A stretch of 64,000 nt of DNA. Source: Marsupella aquatica (Eukaryota; Marchantiophyta). The position numbers and the translations under genes were made by a program. Positions 35,101 through 46,980 of the stretch are shown one piece after another. Every line of letters starts with the position of its first letter. Within the stretch, counting starts at the first letter, position 1. The stretch lies in the NCBI GenBank assembly GCA_973895155.1, contig OZ316894.1, positions 15,996,001-16,060,000 on the forward strand, given 5' to 3'. Below the pieces are notes generated by a model that saw only the letters and a list, made by a program, of their open reading frames with translations, had not been told where the DNA came from and ran no database searches.

Positions 35101-38100
35101 CCGACCCAGTGACGTGTGGATAAGCAGGGGGAAATCGTCCGGTATCCTGAGAATAAAGTTAGCCATTCCCCTCATCACAGCAAACCGGCTCGCGGGCAGA
35201 TCACGAACGGTTCTGAAAAGTACCTGTACTGCTTCCTCTCTAACACCCGGTTCAATACTTATCGCATAAACTGGGATAATTTCAGTTAGCTTCTCAGCTC
35301 GCCACTGCTCTGGTATCAAGTGTGGTACACACTTTAAAGCCCAACGAAATACCAGCCACCCTTGGGATTTCTCTTTGGTTAAGGGTTCTACACACAACAT
35401 TACAAAATAAATTTAACCGACAGTTACATTAATTTAAAATAGTTGATCTTGTCTCTAGAAATAGTGAAGTTCACAAGAAATTAGACAGCACAAATTGGCG
35501 AGTAATACTTTCATACCTATGGTGGTCTTAGAAGACGTCAGCAGAGCGATTCCATAGGTTGCATGACATGCTTTAATAATGGAACCCAAGGCGCTCCTAA
35601 CTTTAGGAATGTAAGGGCCAATGTCATGCCCATTGACAGAAAAGTCACTTGCAACAGAGCCCGTGCTCCTATGGCGCGGGGATGCACTTGCATGGGACCA
35701 AGAAGGTGTTGGTGAGCCTCTAAGAGAGGACGTAGAAAAAACATGTGAATCTTCAAAACTGTCTGATCCAAAACGCTGGTTTGGTGGCGATGAGACGATG
35801 GCAAGAAGGGCTCTTAAACCAATCACTTTTGCCTCACTCAAACTTTCTGTTCGTAGCAATTCTAGGATCATATGATTCATACAGAAGTCAAGGTTACTCT
35901 CAGCAATTGTCACGCAGAAGTCCACGAGTTTGTCATGCTGCACATCTTGAGTCAATGAACCCTTCTTTAAAAAGGCTAACAACTGTGAAGTAATGCTGTG
36001 CAGATACACCCAGACACGGTTCTTTTGATGGCTCTCAGCATAAACGTTGAGATAGAAGCGCAGTACTCTGTGCAAGCAATCAAGTGCCATTGACCTGTGG
36101 TTCTTCTCCTGTTGACAAACCACACACCACATGCAGAAACAAAGTAAGCTACTTGAGACCTACTAGACAACCAAAATAACACTCCACAATCCGTGATTGT
36201 ACAGTTCAAGCCATCCAACAGAATGAACTTCAAAGAAAAACTTGACGTATACTTATCTGAGAACACACAAACAAGACAACTGTCTGTTTCGATTTTAAGT
36301 CTTCTGGCAAAGAAACCCTGACAGAGAAAGATATCCCAAGAACACAGGAGACCTAAGAATTGATCACAAGTAGACTTCGACTCAATAGCAAACAACCTCT
36401 CCTTGTCTAAACAAATGGTTGACATAGCAATCTTTGCTCACCCTAAGAAGTTTATACAATTGTTCCAGATGCGGGCCAAAAGTACTATTGAAGTACTGTG
36501 GATCCCCAAGGCACAGAAGGAGAGTCACCAGAGGATACCCAACCTACAAGCAGAAGATTCAAACCATGTCAAGTTCCACGGCCAATCAATAAATCTCATT
36601 TGAATGGTGGACACTTGGCAGCCATACCCCCCAAAAAATAGGTTCGTAAGACAGTCGAATTGAAACACAACATGCTATGTTCTGACTGACCATCTGCAAA
36701 AAAGAAGGCCAAATATGAGGCGATATACTTAACGATTGCAATAGTTCTAATAATTGATGAGCGCATCACATTATTTGGAGAGGGCGTAAAAGCTTACAAT
36801 GATATGTTTACTTTGCTTGTCCATCCAAACAGTAAGTTGATTTCTTATTCGAAGCACAGCATCGTACCAAAGTGTTAAAGACTGATCAGCTCCGGTAGGT
36901 GGCCAAGATCCTTTACTGCCATCAGCTAAAGGAGCTAGAATACCAGATAACATGTTGCACATTGCATGGTGCAGCTCTGTCTTCTTCTTAGCTGGTACTC
37001 GAACAAGAGGATTTGCTTTGACAACGAAGGAAGTTGAGGCATTAAGACCACCTACAGTATTAACCTGATAGACCAAAAGTATTCATCAGGCAATGACCAT
37101 CAATAACTTATATGATTGGTCCAAAGACGAGCCACCAAATGCCAAAAGATCTACTGAATATCAATCTTCTTACAGGAATACCGGCCGGGATATAGTGGCC
37201 AATGAGCTATCAACAAAGCTGTGCCGAAAAGAAACCAACATAAAGATAGAAATACTTTTAAACATACCCCAAGCTTAAGATAGCGCATCCCATGAATGAT
37301 GCTTAGAGTTTCGCTACGAGGTGCCCCTGAGTCAATGCGCCGCACACTGGGGTCGCTAAAAAATCGATCTGTCACTGAACTAAACCTGCAAAGTATCGCG
37401 ATATTTAAGATGACAGAATGCAAAGGAGCACCATCTATATTTTCTTTGGACGGCATTTGACAACATTGCAAATCGCATCCTGTCTGTAGGCTCTTCCATT
37501 AGTAGTTTCCCAGAGCATATTCTCCATGTCCGAAACTTATCTTTCTTTGGGATTTGGACACTGCAAAGTCAGTCACGACCATAGGCGACCTAAAGATCGT
37601 CATCCAGTCAACAAGCCAAGCTGATCTCTCAACTCAGTGCGGTTTTTGTTTACTTATGTACTAATTATATTGTGCCCGAGGAGGATAATATCTCGCTCAA
37701 CAAGTAAGCCTACATCTGACATACTTTCTCCATCAGCACACAAATCTCCGGTTGCTAATTCTGTTCTGCTTTTCGTTGGCTTTCTACTGCCCATGTTTTC
37801 ACTGTCTCATGTCAGGGAAATTTAAACGAGTCCACCCACCCGTTCATCTATTCTAACATCCATAAAAAACATAAGTTGGAAAGTCAAAAATATTCCTTCC
37901 CCACCTAGCCACTACCCCACGGTCACCGGAGCCGTACTGATAAACAAAACAAAAATTCGGGACGAGAAGTTTTCAGGATACATTGATTCAAAGCTCATCT
38001 TTCCTACGACACTACTTCAATTGACAATGGCAATATTCTGCTGTACAGCTCCGCTGGTTGAGATAGCCGCAGGCACTGAGAATTTATAATCATCAGTCGC

Positions 38101-40868
38101 AAAGAAACCATCTTTGTTGTCCATGTATAATTGTGCTAGGAATTAGACACCGATTCTGAAACACTTAACTTGTCTTTACACCGTCTGAGCCATTATTGGA
38201 GCTGGATGCATAACTCTGATCTACCAAGATCAGATGAAAACATTGTAAAGCTCCGACGTACCTTGTCCGTGAAAGGGCACCGAGTAGCTGAGCAACAAGA
38301 TCAAGTAGAAGTCCCCGAAGGTCCACCAGAGATGGATACTCTGTCTGACTCACAACTCTAAATTGACGAAATCATCAAAGCTTGAGTCAGTGACTTACTG
38401 AAAGGCTTAGAATCTTACAAATTTACAAATTAATTTCATTCTTCTTGGATCTATTCATAACCCCGACACTCTACCGTGCATTATTACGAATAAATTAGCT
38501 GAAACTAAACTGCTCTTATCTTATATCAGTATATGATATTTACCAGCCAAATAGTTCCACGAAAATTCATAACAATGAACTCCAAACTCTTTCTATTCTC
38601 ATAGAAATACGACGAGGAATATGATCACTAACCTGTCTGCGTTGATCAACCAATCGAAGACAAAATTCTCCAGCCCAATCCATAAGGTTTCTGCAGAGAG
38701 CCAAAAGACACTTTGGAAGTCTTAAACTAGTGACAAAAACATTTAAGGAAATTTCTATGTTCACAATCATTCCAAATTTCTGAAGTCCACACTGTGTGCT
38801 GCCGAGGCCTCACAAAGAAACTGTTTGTAATTACAAAGTCCGGCCAATGTGGACTTTGCATAGAAATAAAGACCTTGTTGAAAATATAGAAACAGTCAAA
38901 ATGTTCGTTTCGTTGGTGAAAGTCTGATATTGGAAAGCAAAGAGGCACATGAAAAAATATTAAGAACCAATTGTTTGACTAGAAGTAACATATTCACCTG
39001 AAAGACCTTCCTGGGGGCAGCATTCCACAAAGCGGATGCAAGCAGAGCAGAAAATGCATTCCACTGCAAGCTACAGTCTCAAAACAAGAGGTGACGTTAA
39101 TGCTGATTTGCTTTATATCGTTTTGCCTATCACTTCGGCAACGCATTCGCAATTTGGATGGCCCTAAGAAGTCAGCTTGCTCAAACCTCAACCATGGCTG
39201 TGTATAATTTGAAAGTTTATGACTAAATGTCAGTATTTCAGAAAGGGCATATGGGGAGCCCTCTAACTAAGTTGCATCACTTCAAAATACGTGTCCCCTT
39301 CCAACGCCACGACTTTCCTCAAGACAAGCAAGTGCGGCTTTCCACTCGCAGCTAAAATCGCATTTGATAAGAACTACAAAGACCACTATCAAGAGGCTCA
39401 CCTTTCTTTGAAATGTGGAGGCATCATTGGCTCCTTTGGGAGATTCACTGCAAAAGGAAATGATAGAAAAATGTGAGGAGATCCAGTAAACCAGTCGTGG
39501 CACCGAATTGTGCTCACAATTTTTCAAGACAACACGCACCTTCTCTCAAAAAGTACTGCTGTAATACTTTCCAACAACCAACTGCCCCCAACACGTAGGT
39601 CTTACACTTAGCCCAACAACTGCTTTAAAAGCTTCAGAACCTCTGACTTTACCAACCTCAAAAGTGCAAGACCACCGGATGACACTACCAGAACTGCTAA
39701 AACCACCTGGTAGAAACACTTATACATTGCGAACAAGTGAAAAGAAGCTGTTTAAGAGAGATAGATCTCAGATTTGACCCGACTATTGGTAACCTAAGAA
39801 ATATGTTAACATCAATGTAGTATTCTACATCTAGCCAGTTAACAGTCTCAATCACACTCCAGGGCTCTCAGTTAAAACCTATCAAACAGCTATGCTCCAC
39901 CAAGGGGCGACTGTCGAAGCTAAATGATGGTTGATCCTTCAGACTTCTTTCCTAGACCTGATCACGCTCCTTCCTGACAAGCACAGGTAACTGCCATGTA
40001 CCTCTCCCGCCATTTAAGAAGAGCTTCGAGCAGCGGCTCAGGTGTATGGTGAGCAACCATTGCAAGGGAATCCAATGCCTGCTCGTACACTGGGTCTGAG
40101 GCACGTAAGTACTGCCCATCCTGCACAAATTGCAAGCACTTTCAATTTCAGAACAAAACTTCAAAGATCTCCTCAAAAAATCAGCTAAATACCTCTCCGT
40201 TCCAGAGTCTTCGGCTGTGTGGCAGGCTTTGTGCCAGTACAGATATGAATAGCAAAACTGAGCTTTTGAGACTACTGAAGACGGATCCCTAGATTTCAGC
40301 ACCTTCGTAAACACTGCTGTGGGCAGCTGGTTCAAGAGTACGCCAACTTGTCTTTACTGTTTTCATGAGGAGGCTGGACCTAGACCTTGCCTCTCTAGGA
40401 ATGCAACTCGAAAAGTGCATCATTTCAAGTCAAGCATTGATCAGAGGTCGGTTGGTCCCCCGTATTCGCTGCCCACTTTGATCATCGGAAGGCCCCGTAC
40501 ATTCTTCGTCTCACATCGGTCTCTCTGGACATTCTATTCATTCTTTCATTCTCTGTCTTCGAGTTCGATTCTATGTCTACCAATCTCACTGCAGTTATCA
40601 GCAAAGCCCGTAAGCGATATCTTATCCCACCTTATACGTCACTACACTTCTTCGCTTGTCCTCTAGCTTTTATACCTGGAATTTACTAACTTCTTCAAAC
40701 CTGACATGGAAAACAAAAAACGTGTTCTTTTGTTCCTCGTCAAAGCGAAAACACGGGACAACGAAAATGAACCTGAGCTTGCACTGTGTCGATACGCCGC
40801 CGGGCCAGAGGCAGAAACCTTTGAAGCAAAGCTTCCACTATCAGCTTGGCAGCGTTTGTTGCACGCAT
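29104..40868 (-). CDS. PAG1: Furry/Tao3/PAG1-like cell morphogenesis protein, 16 exons
   Basis: Furry-family proteins (yeast Tao3/PAG1, fission yeast Mor2, fly Furry) are very large ARM/HEAT-type scaffolds for NDR kinases in polarity and morphogenesis. Exons: 40868-40773 (ATG), 40120-40002, 39447-39402, 39070-38998, 38690-38633, 38357-38262, 37385-37268, 37064-36798, 36543-36442, 36108-35517, 35387-34756, 34365-34172, 34068-33846, 33604-33485, 33352-32564 and 32262-29104 (TGA). All have GT-AG borders and keep frame, for 2,227 residues. Diagnostic runs are [119 protein letters not shown] and [20 protein letters not shown]. They track the plant homologue almost without gaps, as far as I recall it. 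The last exon (3.16 kb) holds a Ser/Gly-rich linker with repeated 'SGPL' motifs and the C-terminal helical repeats. The gene looks intact. Confidence 0.97.
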
Positions 40869-42143
40869 TTTGTCAAGTCTACTGCGGACAATTTGTTCGC
40901 TCTATTCCACTCTATTCCAAACACCAGCAATTCACGGGTTCGATTGCAGATGCGTTTCAGAAGCCTGTGGGCAGACAATTCCTTGTCGACCACTCCTGCT
41001 CCCTACTGTACAAGACCAATCTGGCCCCCCTTCCAGCACCAGCTCATGGGACCCGCACACAGAGCAGCAAATGCCATTCGCTCCAAGCTCCAGCTTTTCC
41101 AATAAACTATATCACCATCCAGGCGAACAAAACAAAAACACCTTCCAAGCAATGCACCCAAACGACTGCCCGCCATCCAAAATCTGGGATCAAAGCTGTC
41201 AACGCTTCGGCATCCTCCTCCCTTCCTTCACAAATGTCAGTTCAAGGAGATCCATCGCCCTCCTGGCGAGACGCGACCACGTAATTGAATGCGATTCTTC
41301 GCTGGTACTTCTCGGTCGGACTTCCAGAGTCGCTACCAGATCCTTCGTCGTCTCCCATCCTTTGTCTACACAGTGCAACTGAAGACGGAATCTCACAACC
41401 TCACTCCGCAACCCTAATCGCCAAGACGTCCCAGCGAAAAGCCATCGAGCGATGAATTTGACAAATTCTCGTCTCCGTGCAGACACTCAGTGACGAGCAG
41501 TACTTGTGCAGCACGGACAGGTAGGACGGCACAATGACGGAGGCAAAAGAATCACGCATCCATCCACCTACTCAGTTTCCAAACATTAAGCAAACCTGGA
41601 TGCCTTCAATTCATAGACAGCGACCTCCATCTGCGTCTCCCGTCTCCGTACTTCGGTAAAACAGTGACAAACAACGTTGTCTCTCAAGCCCACAAGACCG
41701 TGCTCCTGCTGCTGCCTCCATGACATAACGTACAGTCGGTGAAGGAAAAACATCGCGATTTCGCAGGCAGGCGAGGCTACCGCCTGCTGATGGCCAGGGA
41801 ATCCTGACCTCCGGGACGATGAAATCAATTCTTAACGCTGAAATGAAACTAAGTCCAGTTTCTACCAATCTTCTTCTGTCCATCCATCGATAAAACGCGC
41901 CACACGTATCAAAGCATACCATCCGCTGACGACGAGCAGCAGCGTGGAGCTTGATCACGCAGTACTCTTCTATTGCAAGACATTTTGCACAGCAAGGGGC
42001 TATCACGATGCTATTGTAGAGTTCATCGTGAATGTCTCTTTCGCCATCGCGGCTTAATACTCTTTTGCCTCTCCACCTCAACTCTCGGGACTGAACTTGG
42101 ACTCGGACTGGACTGACTTTCCCCTGCCTTCGTCCATTGTTCA
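40869..42143. other. Promoter/5' leader region of the PAG1-like gene
   Basis: The sequence upstream of the PAG1-like start codon contains several overlapping open frames on both strands (for example 40706-41284 +, which runs across exon 1, and 42204-41611 -). None has recognisable homology or composition unlike random sequence. I take this as promoter and untranslated leader. Confidence 0.5.
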
Positions 42144-42149
42144 ATGCCC

Positions 42150-42310
42150 AAGTACAGTACAAAAGGTAAAAGGTTCGATGACTCTTCCAGTAGTAGTAAA
42201 GCACGCTCTGAAGCCCATAAGTACACTAGTACAAAAGGTTTCACGAGGCTTCCAGTAAAGCACGCTCGGAAGCCCATAAGTACAGCACAAAAGGTTCGAG
42301 GAGGCCATCA
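42150..42310. repeat. Tandem repeat with 'agtacaaaaggttcga' unit, about three copies
   Basis: Units of roughly 60-70 bp containing GTACAAAAGG, TTCCAGTA, AAGCACGCTC and GAAGCCCATAAGTACA recur from 42150 to 42310 with internal deletions. Confidence 0.8.
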
Positions 42311-42364
42311 AGGCCCAACTCGCATGTAAGCTGCCCTCTATTTCACGTATGGCATAGGAGGAAC

Positions 42365-42530
42365 GTATGGATTCCTTAGGGTGTCTCAAAGCTTAGAAGG
42401 GCATAGAAGGATTCATGAATTTCCTTAGGGTGTCTCAAAGCTTAGAAGGGGCATAGAAGGATTCATGAAGGTGTCTCAAGGCTTAGAATGGGCATAGAAG
42501 GATTCATTAGGGTGTGTCAAAACTTAGAAA
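42365..42530. repeat. Tandem minisatellite, about four ~45-60 bp units
   Basis: The unit TTAGGGTGTCTCAAAGCTTAGAAGGGGCATAG followed by AAGGATTCATGAA is repeated about four times, with progressive divergence (AAGGCTTAGAATGGGCATAG, then GTGTGTCAAAACTTAGAA). Confidence 0.85.
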
Positions 42531-43779
42531 TTAAGGAGGATGACATCTACAACTTTAATGAGGGATCCCACTTTTTTTAGTCCTTTGTCTCAATACAAAT
42601 AAGCTCCTTGAGCTCTAGTGTATTCTTATGGACATACCCTCAACTAAGGTGAACCACGTCTCTTTCTGTGTTGGTTACTTGTGGGTTGGATTGTCACGGG
42701 CTTGTCATTGTGAATGTGGTTTGTTGCATGGAACTCAGGTGTAATGGGCTCAATGGATAGATAGTGCAAGGGCTTTCTATTGATGCATAGAAATCATTCA
42801 TCGGTATCCATGGTGCGGAGGAATCAAAATTTACGTTCTTCTGGATTTTTTGGTGAAATTTTGCGTTTTAAAGTTTTTTGGAGGAGGGATCTGAACTTGT
42901 TTTCTTGACGGTAAGAGCTTTGCAGGGCATGAGGCGTTGCATGTTGTGGTTCCACTTGTAGTTCAAGGCCAACGAGGCATTTTGGTAGATAGTACGTTTG
43001 TTGTTGAGTGAGTATCGAGTGCGTTGTGACAAGCAAAAGTTGAGTTCTGGTTTTTTGACGAGCTATGGTGTTTGTTTTGCCTGAATTTGGTTTCTCATCG
43101 TTGTGTTCAACTCAAAGGAAGAAATGCAAAGTGCTATGGCTCAACGGAGAAATAGCAACGAGGTGGTTGTTTTGAGTCCAAGATTGGCACTTGATGCACA
43201 GAGAAGTAGACGCGGTAAAGTTTTTTCTCTGCTATTTGGACAAGGGGAATAACCCCTTTTGAGCCCTACTCAAGGAATATCTTAAAAAAATAGAGCTCTT
43301 TTTTGGCCGCTCATTGTTATTGTCATTTGTCAAATAATAATGTTATAATTCTTCTTTGGCAAGTTGGTAGTCATTGGAGTAAGCAACACGATACATTAAT
43401 CCAATATTATTTCCAACATTGGGTTCTAGTTCACATTTTGATTATTCCCCAAAGTGGTCAAAATGGAGGAGAATTCCAAGCTTTACCCACCCCAACCAAA
43501 AAGTGAATAATTTTTTGGTCAAATTTTGGTTTCAATTTCAGTTTCCAGCATTGGATAGCTAAGCTTGTGGGCTATGCGACACTGATTAGTTTTGAGTTTT
43601 TTTAGAAGTTCAAAATTATTATTTTTCTTGATTTCGCACGTGAGTTTTTGGGAGGAGGGTTTTATTGTCGGCAAGGACTTTGACCCTAAAGTTGTTGAGT
43701 CACCAAATCGGTCTGAGGAGGAAGAGGAATTGCTGGCAAAACTATGGTCATCAGTACTACAGCCAATGGCAAGAAGAAA
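42531..43779. other. Spacer, no gene recognised
   Basis: AT-rich sequence with no protein family I recognise. It may include decayed 5' portions of the copia element that follows, but no LTR could be delimited. Confidence 0.5.
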
Positions 43780-45060
43780 AAGGATAGGGACAATCAAGCT
43801 TGGCGGGCCCAATTTAGAGGTTACAAAATACAATGGTCGTATGGAATTATTTATTGTGGGAGTGATAAGTGAAGGGGGTACTCCATGCTACCGGGCTTGG
43901 TAAGCTGTTGAAGGATCAGTCAAACGACGTTCACAATGATTACTAACAGGACATGCAAAAGCAAACTATAAGCATCATGATGCTCTATTTGCAATCAATT
44001 GTCATCAAGTAGTTGGTGGACCGACTGCGAATTACTGTTTGCAGAGTTGTAGTAAAAATGCCATCAGATTAAGCGGTCAAATTGACTCTACACGTCATTG
44101 AACCTGATGAAGGAAGAGAGTTCAAAGATTTAGGACCACATTGATGGTTTTAACGACCTGACCGTTGACTTGCAAACTCTGGAGGAGGATTTGAGTGATG
44201 AGCAACAAACTCTTCACCTACTTAGCTTTATGCCCTCATTGTATCAATTGTTGTGACAAGTGTTGCTTCACCATGACAGGTTGACCATCATTTACAATGA
44301 GGTAGTAAGTGCTCTGGCTGTTGACTAATGACTTGCAGCAAAGGCGAACCATGCCCTCTCAACCATCATAGTTGTGCGGTGTTGTCTTGAATGTGAACCG
44401 TGGGTGGTCCTAATAGCGCACAAATGATAGGGGCCACAGTAAATCTAGGACAAGATTTATTTCTAAGGTAAGTCCTAGAAGAGGAAGTCGGTGGTGTACT
44501 GGAAGTGTGGCAAGGTTAGTCACATGAAGATGGATTGCAAAGGCAAGACAACTAATCTTCATTAGCCAATGTGGCTAGGCTAGGGTTGATGAAGAAGTTG
44601 ATTTACTCAATGATGAATTTGTTGTACAAAACCAGGAATATGCCTTGTGCACTTCATCTAGGAAAGTAGAGTATGTGTAGATTCTTGATTATGCTTGCTA
44701 TTTTCATATTTGCTACATTTGCAAGCTATTCAGTGCTTACTCCATATTAGACGGTTTAATTTTGATGGAAAATGATCACTCATGTGGAGGGTATTGGGTC
44801 TATAAAAATTCAAATGTTGGATGGAGTAAGCAAAAATTTGTATGTATTATAGGGGAATACACTATGTGAAAAGCCAATATAACCAAGCTAGTCTCACAAG
44901 GAGATGACTCAATTGTGGCATTTACGGCTAGGCCACATGAGTGAAAAAGATTTAGTTATGTTACGGAAATTGGACTCATTTATGATTTGTAGTCTTGTAA
45001 ATTAGATTTCTATGAGCATTGCATTTTTGAAAAGCAACATTTATGCCTCAAGGGGTAGAA
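43780..45060 (+). mobile_element. Decayed Ty1/copia retrotransposon, gag to pre-integrase part
   Basis: Read in shifting frames, this stretch follows the order of a copia polyprotein. It begins with a gag start similar to 'KxNGxxxxL' (43812-43870) and gag helices (DLQTLEEDLSDEQQTLHLLS near 44160). A zinc knuckle follows near 44490, where YWKCGKVSHMKMDCK has lost its first cysteine (Tyr instead). Next are a protease-start region (ILDYACYFHIC near 44680) and the pre-integrase signature LWHLRLGHMSEKDLVMLRKL near 44910-44970, followed by FYEHCIFEKQ. Many stops and frameshifts interrupt it. Integrase core, reverse transcriptase and LTRs are not recognisable. It is an inactive remnant. Confidence 0.8.
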
Positions 45061-45429
45061 CTCTCCATGAAACACCTGAGTACATGAGCCTCTATGTCTG
45101 CCTCAGGGGTAGGAACCTTTATGGAATGGTTCATATGAGCCTTTGTGCAATGCTTAGGGACATGAGCCTCTATGAGTGGAGAAAGGGGAGTCCATCATCC
45201 ATGTGAGGAGAAAAATGCACTATGGGAGATTCATCCACCAACCTGTAGTTGTTTGCTTGTACTACACAATTTATTTAGGGGAACAAGCCAATAGAGAAAC
45301 CAGGTCATGAATGATCTCTTCAGCACCTGGTGAAGGGGGAGATTGGGAACCCAAGGTTGACCCTGAAGCTATTCATCTAAGGTTCCTTTTTGGCAGGGCC
45401 TTGGGTTGCTCATGTATGCCAAAGCTTTA

Positions 45430-46980
45430 AATTTTCATTCTCCGCCTCCAATATGACTAGTCCATCTCTTAAACGTTTTGGATGAATCCACGGGAGTTGC
45501 GGAACTCGACTACCTTAACACTTAGCTCCGGCGTCGCTAACTCCGAAGCCGAGCTCCCTTATGGTCCAGGCCCAGATAGGCCATCCGGAGAGGACTTAGC
45601 ATGGGGAGACTTGTGGGCAACGAGACGTGGCGCTAGCGAAGGCAAGGAGCCAAGCTGGTGACACACACTAAGGACTTGGATTAGCTGAGAGCTGGTCGGG
45701 TCAAGGGGAAATTGGCCGGACTCAAGGACTCCGGACCTCCAGATGGACTTTGAGTTCTGAGGGCTTGAGTGTGAGCTCCTCTTGGGCCCAAGGCCAATGT
45801 AGTGGACGCCATGGGCAACGGACACTTGGGGCGCAAGTTATGGCCCGATCTGGGTTGGGCCGATCGGGGGCCTTGAGCTGCAATGAGACCTGAGGGCCTA
45901 GGCATGAGCACTGGGTCGGCCTGATCACAACGGGCTAAGGCACTCCGCTTGCGGATGTCTAACGAGAAAGTTATGGGCGTTACCAGTTGGTGGCACGCCC
46001 ATTATGCGCGATAGGATCCGGGTTGGGGGCCAAATGTTTAGGGAGCAAAGCTGATCCGAGGGTGGCAGGTCTCCAGAAGCATATATGAGGGGAGTGGTGT
46101 TTCCTTGGGGGCTAAATGCAAGCCGAAATCGTGAGCCGCGGCGGTCGCGACACTAAGGGAAATCGCCAAATGAAAACAACGATATCTATCCAGCGGGAAG
46201 TCCGTTGGAGGACTTCTTGGGTGCGTTGGAAATCTCTCAACAAGGGCTATGCCCTCTTGAGCTCAGCTGGGTCTGGGGCACCATGGGTTCTCAAGGTTTG
46301 CGGGTGTTAACTCGCCCGCTTGCCAAATCCTGCCGAATAGCAACCAAGCCGCGTTCAGTCTCCCAAGGGAGCTTGTGTTGGGGAGGCAAGGCCAAGTAGG
46401 TGTGGAGGTTCAGTTCCAAGAGTGTTCGGCCCCTAGATCATCAGTGAGGCAAATCGGGAGTTGGTTGCTAGAGTCGGGGCCATTCTGGTCCCGGCGTGTT
46501 GGGACAAGCTTTAGGACAAGCTATGCTATTTGGGCCATGAGCATGTCCTGGGGTCAGGGCGGTCAGTTGGTGATGGATAGGTACGAGGGGGAACCCGGGT
46601 CGCGCCCAAGGAAGGAGTTGTTCTGGACGAACAGTGGGCGTGGGTTCTGGTTCCGGCTTATGGTATCGGGAGGACCTATCGCTGACCTATTTACCAATGT
46701 TTGTTGAGCTTGAGTTAGGATGCTAGACTTGGTGAGTTCTAGATCCTGAAGGGTTACTTACTGAGGTGCTTGGTTGCTTGTGCAGACAGTGAAGACCGTT
46801 GAGTAGCGGTCGTGTTGGAGAGCAAGTGCGGCTTCGTATGGGAGGGGCCGCTGGTGGTGCAAGGGGCACTAGGGTGCTTGCTCGAGGTATTCCGTGGAGG
46901 CGTTCGGGCACCAGGGGCACTTAAGCGTGAGTGCTGGGATTGGTGAGGGCGCTGGGTGGCGAGGTCCACCACTACGGGCT
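45430..46980. repeat. GC-rich block of unknown origin
   Basis: Composition changes from AT-rich to GC-rich at about 45430 and back near 46980. Open frames exist on both strands (46375-46707 +, 45825-45559 -, 45928-45722 -) without recognisable domains. It may be part of another retroelement (an LTR or untranslated part), but I could not find terminal repeats. Confidence 0.5.

Noticed and set aside
40706-41284. 192-residue plus-strand open frame
   Set aside because: It overlaps exon 1 of the PAG1-like gene on the other strand, which has clear homology. The plus-strand product has none.
41611-42204. 197-residue minus-strand open frame upstream of the PAG1-like gene
   Set aside because: No family resemblance, and other frames of similar length overlap it. 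It is probably leader or spacer sequence.
45559-46972. Multiple 60-110 residue open frames in the GC-rich block
   Set aside because: Open on both strands, no domain, probably a composition effect in a repeat.
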